In this document: positions 6,136 through 14,027 of the stretch, in pieces | Layout: the number at the start of each line of letters is the position of its first letter | Position numbering within the stretch: the first letter of the stretch is position 1 | Assembly (NCBI GenBank): GCA_934661135.1 | Contig: CAKUJA010000049.1 | Span: forward strand, 1 to 16,776 | Source: an uncultured Oscillospiraceae bacterium | GTDB taxonomy: Bacteria > Bacillota > Clostridia > Oscillospirales > Oscillospiraceae | Direction: 5' to 3' | Length of the DNA stretch: 16,776 nt | Notes under the pieces: generated by a model | Seen by the model: the letters and a program-made list of their open reading frames with translations, nothing else | The model's database searches: none | Told to the model about the DNA's origin: nothing | Made by a program: the position numbers and the translations under genes

Positions 6136-7038
6136 TCAGCGTGGGACGATAATGTCAACCGCGCGGCGGTTGTTGCGAATTTCAATGTTGTCCACACTGC
6201 CGCCGAACTCGCCGTCGAGCGTCCACGCCACAGGGCGGTCGAACTCGAAGCGGATGCTGCTGGTCTGGCAGGTGATAAAGTAGTCGTCATTCTGGAAGTC
6301 CAGCCGCAGCAGCTTGGCGGCGACGGCGCTGAACTCGGCGATGTTTTTAATGTCACGCACAAGCACAACCTCATAGAGCCCGTCGTTGAGACTGATCTCA
6401 AAGGGGTTGGCGGTTTTGGCCGGACGGAAGCCGCCGACGGAGGTCGTGCTGCATACCAGGCCGTCGAGCAGGTCGGCTTCGATGGTCTTGCCGTCCCAGC
6501 TCACGCGGGCGTGCACCGGGTGCACCTCGGAGAGCGCCTGCACGCCGTTGAAAAAGTAGGCGAGCTTGCCCCAGATGCGCTTGTCCTCCTGCGGCGTTTC
6601 GTAGGGGACGTTGGTAAACAGGCCGAAGGCAGCGACATAGTCGAACCAGTGCTCCTTGCCGAATGAGCCGATGTCGATGGGATACGGCACGCCGTGGACA
6701 ATGTCCTGCGCGGCGACGACCGGGTCGCGGGACAGGCCGAGCGATGCGGCAACGTCGTTGACCGTGCCGCCGGGAATGTAGCCGAGCGGCGGACGGTTGG
6801 AAAGCTGCATCAGGCCGGAGGTGGCTTCGTTCAGCGTGCCGTCGCCGCCGGTGCAGACGATGAGATCATAGTCTGCGCCGCGCGCGGCGATCTGGCGCGT
6901 GAGATCCTTGGGGCCGGAGGTGGGGTGTACGGTGACGTCATAGCCGCCGGCGGTAAAAATCTGAATGACTTGCATGAGGCTGCTCCGAATCTCGGTATGC
7001 CCCGCGTTGGGGTTGACGAAAAACAGAAGACGCTTCAT
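6136..7038 (-). CDS. Diacylglycerol kinase-family lipid kinase (YegS/DgkB type)
   Basis: Soluble or membrane-associated kinase expected to phosphorylate a lipid such as diacylglycerol from ATP. The 300 aa product starts MKRLLFFVNPNAG, has the nucleotide-binding GGDGTLNEA at 64-72 and GYIPGGTVNDVA at 86-97 (most relatives read GTANDFA), then the C-terminal beta-sandwich with LNDGLYEVVLV and the late WTLDGEFGG motif. Length and order match the bacterial DAGK_cat family. AAAGGAG lies about ten bases before the ATG. It sits 15 bases after the parvulin gene and probably shares its transcript. Whether it recycles diacylglycerol (DgkB role) or acts on another lipid is not visible, so no gene symbol is given. 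Confidence 0.9.
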   Translation of the reverse strand: MKRLLFFVNPNAGHTEIRSSLMQVIQIFTAGGYDVTVHPTSGPKDLTRQIAARGADYDLIVCTGGDGTLNEATSGLMQLSNRPPLGYIPGGTVNDVAASLGLSRDPVVAAQDIVHGVPYPIDIGSFGKEHWFDYVAAFGLFTNVPYETPQEDKRIWGKLAYFFNGVQALSEVHPVHARVSWDGKTIEADLLDGLVCSTTSVGGFRPAKTANPFEISLNDGLYEVVLVRDIKNIAEFSAVAAKLLRLDFQNDDYFITCQTSSIRFEFDRPVAWTLDGEFGGSVDNIEIRNNRRAVDIIVPR

Positions 7039-7053
7039 TAAAATGGCACTCCT

Positions 7054-8580
7054 TTACTCAGCAGAATCCGTTGCTTCCTGGAACAGCACGTCGACGAGCG
7101 CGGCATTGTCCACATTGCTTTCAAAGGAATATTTCGCGGAGATTTCGTCCTCCAACTTGGCGGACAGCTCAGTCACATAGTCCTCTTTTGCGGTCTGGAA
7201 CCAGTAGACGGTTTCACCCACGCCGGAGAAGAACATAATATGGTAGCCGTAGTTGGTTTTGACGATGCCGTAGTCACCCGGCTGACGGCCGTCGGCAAAG
7301 CACCAGTCGTTGAAGGCTTCGACCATCTGGCCGGGGTGGACATCCTCATAGAGACCGCCGTTGGTGTTGCTGCCGGGATCGGTGGAATGTTCATTGGCCA
7401 GTGCGGAAAAGGACTCCTCGGTCATCTCGCCGGAGAGCCATTCGTTCAGAATGTCGTTGGCTTCCTGTTCAGCGTCGGCCCACGCTTCATCGGTGATGGT
7501 GCCATCGTCGGACTGCGCCGGCTGAATCAGAATGTGGCGGACGTTGACCATGGGTTTGTCGATCTTCTCGACGCCCTTCTGTGCGTAGTCATCTGCGTTA
7601 TCGTCATAATACTGGCTGACGTCGGCATCGGACGGCTCCTGCGCCGCAACCAGGTCGCTCAGATATTCCGAGCCAAGCAGGTAGCGGCTGAGGAAAACGA
7701 TGTAGTCGTCGACTGTGACGCTCGGGCCGAAGGATGCCTGCAGGTAGGCGTCAGCGCTCTCATAGCCGGCTGCTTCGGCATTGGCGGCGAGGTTGTCGCG
7801 CATTTCGGAGAGAAGCTGTTCGCTCTCGTCCGAGAGGGTGTAGCCGCTGGCTTCGGCTTCCTGCGCCATGGCGGAGTGGTAGCGGAAGGTATCGAGCGCG
7901 CTGCCGAGGAACATCTGCTGCCAGGTAGACTCCTCGTTATACATCTGCTGGTCGAGCGGGATGCTGGTGTCGAGCAGGTAGCTGAGGTACATTCCATAGG
8001 TGTTGGCGAACGAGAAATATTGCTGCCAGTAGTAGATCGGCAGGTCACGGTTCGTCAGCGTGAGGTCGCCGCAGGTGGCAATCACGCGGTTGAGCACGTC
8101 GTCGGTCAGCGCGTCAGCGGTCACGGTGTAGCTCACACCATTGAGCGGGATTTCGGTGCTCTCGCCGTCGCCGGTGGAGTCGAGCTTGCTGGAGTCGTCT
8201 GGGGACGAGGCCGGGTCTGCGCTGTCGACGACAGCGTCGCTGTCCTCGGCGGGAAGCGTCACGGGTGTCCGCGAGTCACGGACAATCTTGACAACAAGCA
8301 TGGCAACGATGATGACCAGCACGGCGATGGCCGCGCCGAGCATCCAGTTGGCCTTTTTCTTCTCAGCCTTCGGCTCGGAAGGTGCGGATTCCTGGACGGA
8401 TTCAGCTTCCACAGAAGCGGACTCGGCCGGTGTTTCGGCAGAAGCGGTTTGCGCGGATGCTTCAGCGGCCGCAGTGTCCTGCGCGGCGGCTTCTTCTGCG
8501 GCGTCGGTCTGCGATTTGCCGCATTCCGGACAGGACTTCATGTCGGCGTCCAGCTCTGCGCCGCAATACTTACATTTCAT
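7054..8580 (-). CDS. Zinc-ribbon, membrane-anchored parvulin-type peptidylprolyl isomerase
   Basis: Predicted extracytoplasmic folding factor. The 508 aa product has four parts. A zinc ribbon holds cysteines 3, 6, 17 and 20. An Ala/Glu/Ser-rich linker reaches residue 77. One transmembrane helix covers about 78-100, flanked by KKK before and KIVRDSR after, implying a cytoplasmic N-terminus. A helical SurA/PrsA-like chaperone region (about 165-320) leads to a parvulin domain (about 345-452) with NVRHILI, FSALANEHSTDPGS, NGGLYEDV and YGYHIMFF. Both histidines of the parvulin active-site network are present (His349, His447). No lipobox is seen, so it is anchored by the helix rather than as a PrsA lipoprotein. 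The ATG at 8580 follows GAGGG, which overlaps the upstream stop codon. It shares CGDLTLTN with its upstream neighbour. Confidence 0.9.
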   Translation of the reverse strand: MKCKYCGAELDADMKSCPECGKSQTDAAEEAAAQDTAAAEASAQTASAETPAESASVEAESVQESAPSEPKAEKKKANWMLGAAIAVLVIIVAMLVVKIVRDSRTPVTLPAEDSDAVVDSADPASSPDDSSKLDSTGDGESTEIPLNGVSYTVTADALTDDVLNRVIATCGDLTLTNRDLPIYYWQQYFSFANTYGMYLSYLLDTSIPLDQQMYNEESTWQQMFLGSALDTFRYHSAMAQEAEASGYTLSDESEQLLSEMRDNLAANAEAAGYESADAYLQASFGPSVTVDDYIVFLSRYLLGSEYLSDLVAAQEPSDADVSQYYDDNADDYAQKGVEKIDKPMVNVRHILIQPAQSDDGTITDEAWADAEQEANDILNEWLSGEMTEESFSALANEHSTDPGSNTNGGLYEDVHPGQMVEAFNDWCFADGRQPGDYGIVKTNYGYHIMFFSGVGETVYWFQTAKEDYVTELSAKLEDEISAKYSFESNVDNAALVDVLFQEATDSAE

Positions 8581-8592
8581 TCTGTTTTTCCC

Positions 8593-9711
8593 TCATTTCT
8601 GTTGTTCATTGGTATCAAACAGCCCATCCGGCTGCAAGATGACAATTTTGCTTCGATTGACCTCCAGCGGATAGCGCTCTGTGAGCAACAGGCTTTCGTT
8701 GCGCGCCTGCTCGTCGAGCAGCGCGTCGGACGCGGCCTGCTGCCAGCGGGTTTGCGCCTGGAAGCCGGTGATGTAGAGCAGATAGGCGCCGGAGTCGTCG
8801 GAGACGACGGTACTGTCGCCGATCTGGCGGGCGGGGGAGAAGAGCCAGTCTGCGGCACAGTCCGGCGTCTGTCCGTCACCGGGATACGCTGCGGTCAGCG
8901 CGTCCGCGCCGCCGCAGTAGGTGTCTGCAAGCTCCCGCAGGGCGGATTCTCCTCCATTGTCCGCCAGCCACGCACTAAGTACGGTCGCGGCCATGGAGGA
9001 ATTGTCGTCGTATTGGTCGAAGCAGAGCAGCAGCGCGTTCGGCATGGGGCCGTCGGTCAGGCTGAGCTCCGGGTAGTCCTGCGCGTGGGCGACAAAGTAG
9101 GCGCGGACAGCGGCTTCCTCCGGCTGCGGCAACGCTTCGCGCTGCGCATCGGCGTAGGCCGTGGCGAGATAGGCGTTTTCCATGTAGCGGCGGAAGCTCT
9201 CCGGTTCGGCGGCCGAGCCGTAGGACGCCTGTAAGTAGGCTGTGAGGTCGGCATCGCCGGCGTCATCGGTGAACCCGAGCGCGGCGGCATAGGACGAGAG
9301 GTCGTCCATGACCTGCGCAAGCGAGGTCTCGTAGCTTTCGGGGAGCGCAAAGCCGGTGTCCTGCGCGGCGAGGACATTGGCAAGCGTGTCCTGCGCGGTG
9401 ACGAGCGCACGGTCGAGCAGGGTGTCCTGCCAGGTGCGGGTATCGTCGACCGGCTGGGCAGCGGGGTCGGTATCCGGGTCGAGACTGCTGCCGCCTTCAT
9501 TGATTAAGAAATAATACTCGCTCCAATAGTAGTAGGCGAGATCCTGATTGGTCAGCGTGAGATCGCCGCAGCGGAGCACTTCACGCTGCGCGTCCGGCGT
9601 GCGCCCACGCGCCCAAAGGCCGAAGGCCAGCGCCGCAATGCAGAGCCCCAGCAGGGCGGCCAGGAGCACCAGCAGGCGGCGGCTGCGCGCGGCAGCGGTG
9701 GAATCAGACAA
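8593..9711 (-). CDS. Membrane-anchored SurA/parvulin-like protein with degenerate isomerase domain
   Basis: Paralogue of the downstream parvulin, first gene of the operon. The start is set at the TTG at 9711 (MSDSTAAARSRRLLV), preceded by AAAGGAAGG at 8-base spacing; the upstream GTG at 9756 lies in the promoter -10 region and cannot be used. The 372 aa product has a basic N-terminus, one transmembrane helix at about 12-33, then RCGDLTLTNQDLAYYYWSEYYF, parallel to CGDLTLTNRDLPIYYWQQYF in the neighbour, a helical region, and a C-terminal region aligning with the parvulin domain. The catalytic histidines are gone: the RHILI segment reads ALLLCF and YHIMFF reads AYLLYI. It has no zinc ribbon. 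It is probably a chaperone or partner subunit without isomerase activity. Confidence 0.75.
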   Translation of the reverse strand: MSDSTAAARSRRLLVLLAALLGLCIAALAFGLWARGRTPDAQREVLRCGDLTLTNQDLAYYYWSEYYFLINEGGSSLDPDTDPAAQPVDDTRTWQDTLLDRALVTAQDTLANVLAAQDTGFALPESYETSLAQVMDDLSSYAAALGFTDDAGDADLTAYLQASYGSAAEPESFRRYMENAYLATAYADAQREALPQPEEAAVRAYFVAHAQDYPELSLTDGPMPNALLLCFDQYDDNSSMAATVLSAWLADNGGESALRELADTYCGGADALTAAYPGDGQTPDCAADWLFSPARQIGDSTVVSDDSGAYLLYITGFQAQTRWQQAASDALLDEQARNESLLLTERYPLEVNRSKIVILQPDGLFDTNEQQK

Positions 9712-9719
9712 CGGGACAT

Positions 9720-9728
9720 CCTTCCTTT
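9720..9728 (-). promoter_or_regulatory. Ribosome binding site fixing a TTG start at 9711
   Basis: The minus strand reads AAAGGAAGG, eight bases before the TTG at 9711. An ATG also occurs between them, but in another frame that closes after about 55 codons. This site and the promoter position together select the TTG. Confidence 0.75.
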
Positions 9729-9746
9729 CAGACGGATTTCCACGAT

Positions 9747-9775
9747 AGTGTACCACAGGGCAGGCGCGTTTTCAA
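9747..9775 (-). promoter_or_regulatory. Promoter of the parvulin-kinase-acetyltransferase operon
   Basis: On the minus strand, TTGAAA (9775-9770), a 17-base spacer and TACACT (9752-9747). Transcription would begin near 9740, leaving a leader of about 30 bases with the ribosome binding site. The match is five of six at -35 and four of six at -10. Confidence 0.7.
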
Positions 9776-9870
9776 TCGGCTGCGTGCGGCAGAGAATTAA
9801 CATTCTGTAAACTATTTTAGCGGATTTGGGGCGGCATTGCAACCACTTCAGAAAAGTTAAGGAAATTCCG

Positions 9871-9899
9871 TTGAAATCCGATCTGCCCTCTGATATAAT
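9871..9899 (+). promoter_or_regulatory. Promoter of the miaB-mutS-mutL operon
   Basis: TTGAAA (9871-9876), exactly 17 bases, then a perfect TATAAT (9894-9899) with an extended -10 TG at 9891-9892. Transcription should start near 9906, about 30 bases before the miaB TTG. The ATG at 9900 directly abuts the -10 box and is therefore not transcribed from this promoter. It faces away from the promoter at 9747-9775. Confidence 0.88.
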
Positions 9900-9922
9900 A
9901 TGGTGTCAAGTTATCGAAATTC

Positions 9923-9927
9923 GGAGG
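9923..9927 (+). promoter_or_regulatory. Ribosome binding site fixing the miaB TTG start
   Basis: GGAGG, followed by eight bases and the TTG at 9936. It is the only good ribosome binding site upstream of the conserved MiaB sequence, and it sits downstream of the predicted transcription start. Confidence 0.85.
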
Positions 9928-9935
9928 ATACTGCC

Positions 9936-11384
9936 TTGGAGCGCAAAACTGTTGTGATCGCGCAGAGCGATCTGGACCGTCAAAAAGCTGTCTGTGCACG
10001 GATTCGGGAATACTGGCAGGCGCAGGCACGGACGCCGCTGGCGTTTGTGGACACCTACGGCTGTCAGCAGAATGAGGCCGACTCGGAGCGCATCCGCGGA
10101 ATGCTGCAAAGCTGCGGATATGCGCTGACCGACAGCGAGGAGGGGGCGGACTGCATCGTCATCAATACGTGCGCAATCCGCGAACACGCGGAGACGCGGG
10201 TCTACGGCAACGTGGGCGCGCTCGTGCACACGAAGGCGCGCCACCCGGGGCAGAAGATCTTCCTCTGCGGGTGCATGATGGGGCAGCCGGCCGTGGCGGA
10301 GCGGATCAAAAAGAGCTACCGCCATGTGGACGGCGTCTTTAACCCGCACCAGCTCTGGCGGTTCCCGGAGCTGCTGCAATATGTTCTCGCGCACAACAAG
10401 CGCATTTTTGCAACCGACGATTCGGCGGGCAACATCGCCGAGGGTGTCCCTGTGGTGCGGACGTCCGATCTCAAGGCGTGGGTGTCGATCATGTATGGGT
10501 GCAACAACTTCTGTTCGTACTGCATCGTGCCGTATGTGCGCGGGCGCGAGCGGTCGCGCCGGCCGGAGGAGATCATGGACGAGGTGCGCGCGCTGGTTGC
10601 GGCAGGCTACAAGGACATCACGCTGCTGGGACAGAACGTGAACTCCTACGGCAAGGATCTCGACTGCGGCGTGGATTTTGCCGACCTTTTGGCGGAAATT
10701 GCGCAGCTTCCGGGACAGTTTTGGCTCCGCTTCATGACGAGCCACCCGAAGGACGCAAGCCACAAGCTGTTTGACACGATTGCAAAATATCCGAAGATCG
10801 CAAAGCAGTTCCATCTGCCGTTCCAGTCGGGAAACGACCGGGTGCTCAAGGCGATGAACCGGCACTACGATTCGGCGCAGTATCTCGAGCTTGTTCACTA
10901 TGGGCGGACACTGATGCCCGATCTCGTGCTGACAAGCGACGTGATTGTCGGCTTCCCCGGGGAGACAGAGGAAGAATTTGAGGACACGATCAAGCTGATC
11001 GAGCACGTGCGCTATGACGCGCTGTTTACGTTTATTTTCTCGCCGCGCGCGGGTACGCCGGCGGCAAAGATGGACGACCCGACGCCGAAGGAGGAGAAGA
11101 ACCGGCGCTTTGACCGGCTCTGCGAGGTGCAGAACCGCATTTCGCTGGAAATCCACCGGAACTACATCGGCAAGACGATGCTCGTCCTTGTCGACGGCAA
11201 GGACGGCGAGCAGCTCACGGCGCGGACGGAGGGCGGGCGGCTGGTTCGCATGAACGGCGGCGACGCGCTGATCGGGCAGTTTGTCCATGCGAAGATCACC
11301 GGCTGCACGACATGGAGCCTTGTCGGAGAGCTGGCGGAAGCCCCCATTGATTGGATCAATACGGCAACCTTTGTGCCGATTTGA
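9936..11384 (+). CDS. miaB: tRNA-2-methylthio-N6-dimethylallyladenosine synthase MiaB
   Basis: Radical-SAM enzyme that methylthiolates position 2 of i6A37 in tRNAs reading codons that start with U. From the TTG start it is 482 aa. The N-terminal UPF0004 domain ligates the auxiliary 4Fe-4S cluster through Cys43 (TYGCQQNEAD), Cys79 (INTCAIREHAE) and Cys113 (LCGCMM). The radical-SAM cluster cysteines are 189, 193 and 196 (YGCNNFCSYCIVPYVRGRE). FHLPFQSGNDRVLKAMNRHY and GFPGETEEEFEDT follow, then a C-terminal TRAM domain. TYGCQQNEAD and RGRERSR favour MiaB over MtaB or RimO. It is the first gene of the operon, 41 bases before mutS. It needs the A37 prenyl group made by MiaA, whose gene is not in the window. 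Confidence 0.95.
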   Translation: MERKTVVIAQSDLDRQKAVCARIREYWQAQARTPLAFVDTYGCQQNEADSERIRGMLQSCGYALTDSEEGADCIVINTCAIREHAETRVYGNVGALVHTKARHPGQKIFLCGCMMGQPAVAERIKKSYRHVDGVFNPHQLWRFPELLQYVLAHNKRIFATDDSAGNIAEGVPVVRTSDLKAWVSIMYGCNNFCSYCIVPYVRGRERSRRPEEIMDEVRALVAAGYKDITLLGQNVNSYGKDLDCGVDFADLLAEIAQLPGQFWLRFMTSHPKDASHKLFDTIAKYPKIAKQFHLPFQSGNDRVLKAMNRHYDSAQYLELVHYGRTLMPDLVLTSDVIVGFPGETEEEFEDTIKLIEHVRYDALFTFIFSPRAGTPAAKMDDPTPKEEKNRRFDRLCEVQNRISLEIHRNYIGKTMLVLVDGKDGEQLTARTEGGRLVRMNGGDALIGQFVHAKITGCTTWSLVGELAEAPIDWINTATFVPI

Positions 11385-11425
11385 CCGGAAATACGGTTAT
11401 AAATGCGAGAAAGAAGGAAGCTCCT

Positions 11426-14017
11426 ATGGCAGAATTGACCCCCATGATGCAGCAATACCGCGCGGTCAAGGCGCAGAACCCGGACTGCCTGCTGTTTTTC
11501 CGCCTTGGGGATTTCTATGAGATGTTTGAGGAGGACGCGCGCATTGCGTCGCGTGAGCTGGATCTGACGCTTACGACGCGCGACCATGCGAAGGACAAGC
11601 CGGAGGAAGAAAAGACGCCGATGTGCGGCGTGCCGTATCATTCGTCGGAGAGCTATATCGCGCGGCTGGTCGCCAAGGGATATAAGGTGGCGGTGTGCGA
11701 GCAGATGGAGGATCCGGCGCTGGCGAAGGGACTGGTGAAGCGGGACATTATCCGCATTGTGACGCCCGGCTCGGTGACGGAAAGCTCGATGCTGACGGAG
11801 TCGCAGAACAACTACTACGCCTGCCTGTACGCCGGGGAGGACGTCTGCGGACTGGCGTTCTGCGATGTGTCGACCGGCGCGTTCCATGTGACGCAGGTGA
11901 ATGGGACGGACTGGGCGGAGGCGGCCTGCAACGAGCTGGGGAGCTTTCTGCCGGCGGAGGCGCTGCTCGGCGGCGATGCGGCGCAGAGCGAGACAATCTG
12001 CACGCTGCTGACAGAACGGCTCGGCGCGTGTCTGAACCGGGGGACTGCGGAGCAATTTGACGCGCAGGACTGCGGGGACGCGGTTTGCGGACAGTTTGGC
12101 GCGCTGGGCGAGCTGGAAGCGATGCCGTGCGCGGTGCGCGCGGCGGGCGCGCTGCTGCGGACGCTGAAAAATCTGCAAAAAAACGACCTGCCGCACATCC
12201 GGCAGATGGAGCTCTATATGGCCGGGCGGTTTATGGGTCTTGACCTGTCGGCACGGCGGAATTTGGAGCTGACGCAGACAATGCGCTCGAAGGAAAAGCG
12301 CGGAACGCTGCTCTGGGTGCTGGATCAGACCAAGACCGCCATGGGCGGGCGGCTGATGCGGAGCTGGATGGAGCGGCCGCTGCTGAGTCCGGCACAGATT
12401 ACGAAGCGGCTCGGCGCCGTGGAGGAGCTGACGAAAAGGACCATCGAGCGGGAGGAGCTGCTGCTGAACCTGCGCGATGTGACGGATTTTGAGCGGGCAA
12501 TGACCCGCATTGCGACCGGGAGCTGCTCGTGCCGCGATCTGGCATCGCTGGCGCAGGGCGCGCAGGTGCTCCCCGAGATTCGGCGGCTGCTGGAGGGGAT
12601 GGACGCGTCGCTGTTGGCGGTGCTGCGCGAGCAGCTCGACACGCTTGAGGATATTACAAGCCGCATTTTGTCGACGATTGTCGACGAGCCGCCGCTGCTC
12701 GTGCGCGAGGGCGGATTGATTCGCAGCGGCGCAAACGCGGAGGTTGACCGGCTGCGCGCGATTCAGACCGGCGGCAAGGATATGCTGGCGAAGATTGAGG
12801 CGGAGGAGAAGGAAAAGACCGGTATCCGCAATCTGCGCGTGGGATATAACCGCGTGTTCGGCTACTATATCGAGGTGGCCAAGGGGCAGATCGATCTGGT
12901 GCCGGACAACTACATTCGCAAGCAGACGCTCTCGACCGGCGAACGGTATATCACCGAGGAGCTGAAAGAGCTGGAAAATACGATTTTAACCGCAAAGGAT
13001 CGCGTAATTGCGCTGGAATACCAGCTATTTTGCGAATTGCGCGAGTTTGTCGCGGCGCAGAGCGCCCGCGTACAGCAGACGGCGCAGGCGGTTGCGGCGG
13101 TGGATGTGCTCTGCGCGCTGGCGGCGGTCGCGGTGAACAACCACTACTGCAAGCCGGAGATCGACCTGTCCGGCGAAATCCGGATTACAGCGGGGCGGCA
13201 CCCGGTTGTGGAGCAGGTGCTCAAGGATGCGCTGTTTGTGCCGAACGACACAAATCTCAGTCTGGAGGGCGGGCGAACCGCGATTATCACGGGGCCGAAT
13301 ATGGCCGGTAAATCCACGTATATGCGGCAGGTGGCGCTGATTGTGCTGATGGCGCAGATGGGAAGCTTTGTGCCCGCGGGCGCGGCGCGGATCGGCATTG
13401 TAGATAAGCTGTTTACGCGGATCGGCGCGTCGGACGATCTGGCGTCCGGGCAGTCGACGTTTATGGTCGAGATGAACGAGGTGGCCGACATTTTGAAAAA
13501 TGCGACGCCGAACTCGCTGCTGATTCTGGACGAAATTGGCCGCGGCACGTCGACATTTGACGGCATGGCGATTGCAAGAGCGGTTTTGGAGTATTGCGCA
13601 GACCGCAAAAAGCTCGGCGCAAAGACGCTGTTTGCGACGCATTACCATGAGCTGACCGATATTGAAGAACAAATTTCCGGCGTAAAAAATTTCAATATTG
13701 CGGTAAAAAAGCGGAAAGACGAGATGATTTTCCTGCGAAAAATTGTGCCCGGTGCGGCGGACGACAGCTACGGCGTCGAGGTGGCGAAGCTGGCGGGACT
13801 GCCGGACAAGGTGGTTGCCCGGGCGCGGACAATTTTGAAGGAGCTGGAGAGCGGAGCGCCGCAGGCTGCGCCGAAAACGCGGGAGCCGTCGGAACAGGTG
13901 TCCATGATGGACTTACATACGGACGAGCTGCGCAGCGCGCTGGAGGCCGTGAGCGTGGAAACGCTGACGCCGATTGAGGCGATGAACGTGCTCTACAAGC
14001 TGAAGCAAATGCTCTAA
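11426..14017 (+). CDS. mutS: DNA mismatch repair protein MutS
   Basis: Mismatch-recognition ATPase that starts methyl-independent repair with MutL. The start is set at the ATG at 11426 (MAELTPMMQQY), with AAGGAAG just upstream; an earlier in-frame ATG at 11351 lies inside the end of miaB. The product is 863 aa, the normal MutS1 length. Domain I holds the mismatch-wedging Phe-Tyr-Glu at 30-32 (LGDFYEMF), and the connector, lever and clamp domains follow. The ABC-type ATPase has Walker A GPNMAGKST at 623-631, a signature-like ASDDLASGQSTFMVEM, Walker B with Asp702-Glu703 (LILDEIGRGTS) and the ATHYHELTDIE switch. The C-terminal tail is short. It is not the MutS2 type, since there is no Smr domain and domain I is present. 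Confidence 0.97.
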   Translation: MAELTPMMQQYRAVKAQNPDCLLFFRLGDFYEMFEEDARIASRELDLTLTTRDHAKDKPEEEKTPMCGVPYHSSESYIARLVAKGYKVAVCEQMEDPALAKGLVKRDIIRIVTPGSVTESSMLTESQNNYYACLYAGEDVCGLAFCDVSTGAFHVTQVNGTDWAEAACNELGSFLPAEALLGGDAAQSETICTLLTERLGACLNRGTAEQFDAQDCGDAVCGQFGALGELEAMPCAVRAAGALLRTLKNLQKNDLPHIRQMELYMAGRFMGLDLSARRNLELTQTMRSKEKRGTLLWVLDQTKTAMGGRLMRSWMERPLLSPAQITKRLGAVEELTKRTIEREELLLNLRDVTDFERAMTRIATGSCSCRDLASLAQGAQVLPEIRRLLEGMDASLLAVLREQLDTLEDITSRILSTIVDEPPLLVREGGLIRSGANAEVDRLRAIQTGGKDMLAKIEAEEKEKTGIRNLRVGYNRVFGYYIEVAKGQIDLVPDNYIRKQTLSTGERYITEELKELENTILTAKDRVIALEYQLFCELREFVAAQSARVQQTAQAVAAVDVLCALAAVAVNNHYCKPEIDLSGEIRITAGRHPVVEQVLKDALFVPNDTNLSLEGGRTAIITGPNMAGKSTYMRQVALIVLMAQMGSFVPAGAARIGIVDKLFTRIGASDDLASGQSTFMVEMNEVADILKNATPNSLLILDEIGRGTSTFDGMAIARAVLEYCADRKKLGAKTLFATHYHELTDIEEQISGVKNFNIAVKKRKDEMIFLRKIVPGAADDSYGVEVAKLAGLPDKVVARARTILKELESGAPQAAPKTREPSEQVSMMDLHTDELRSALEAVSVETLTPIEAMNVLYKLKQML

Positions 14018-14027
14018 GGAGTTTTTT

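Noticed and set aside
7240..9234. 664-codon plus-strand frame opposite the two parvulin genes
   Set aside because: Antisense shadow. The minus-strand proteins have clear domains, membrane helices and ribosome binding sites; this frame has none.
9906..11288. 460-codon minus-strand frame opposite miaB
   Set aside because: Arg/His/Val-rich shadow of conserved MiaB codons, extending across the miaB promoter region with no start signals of its own.
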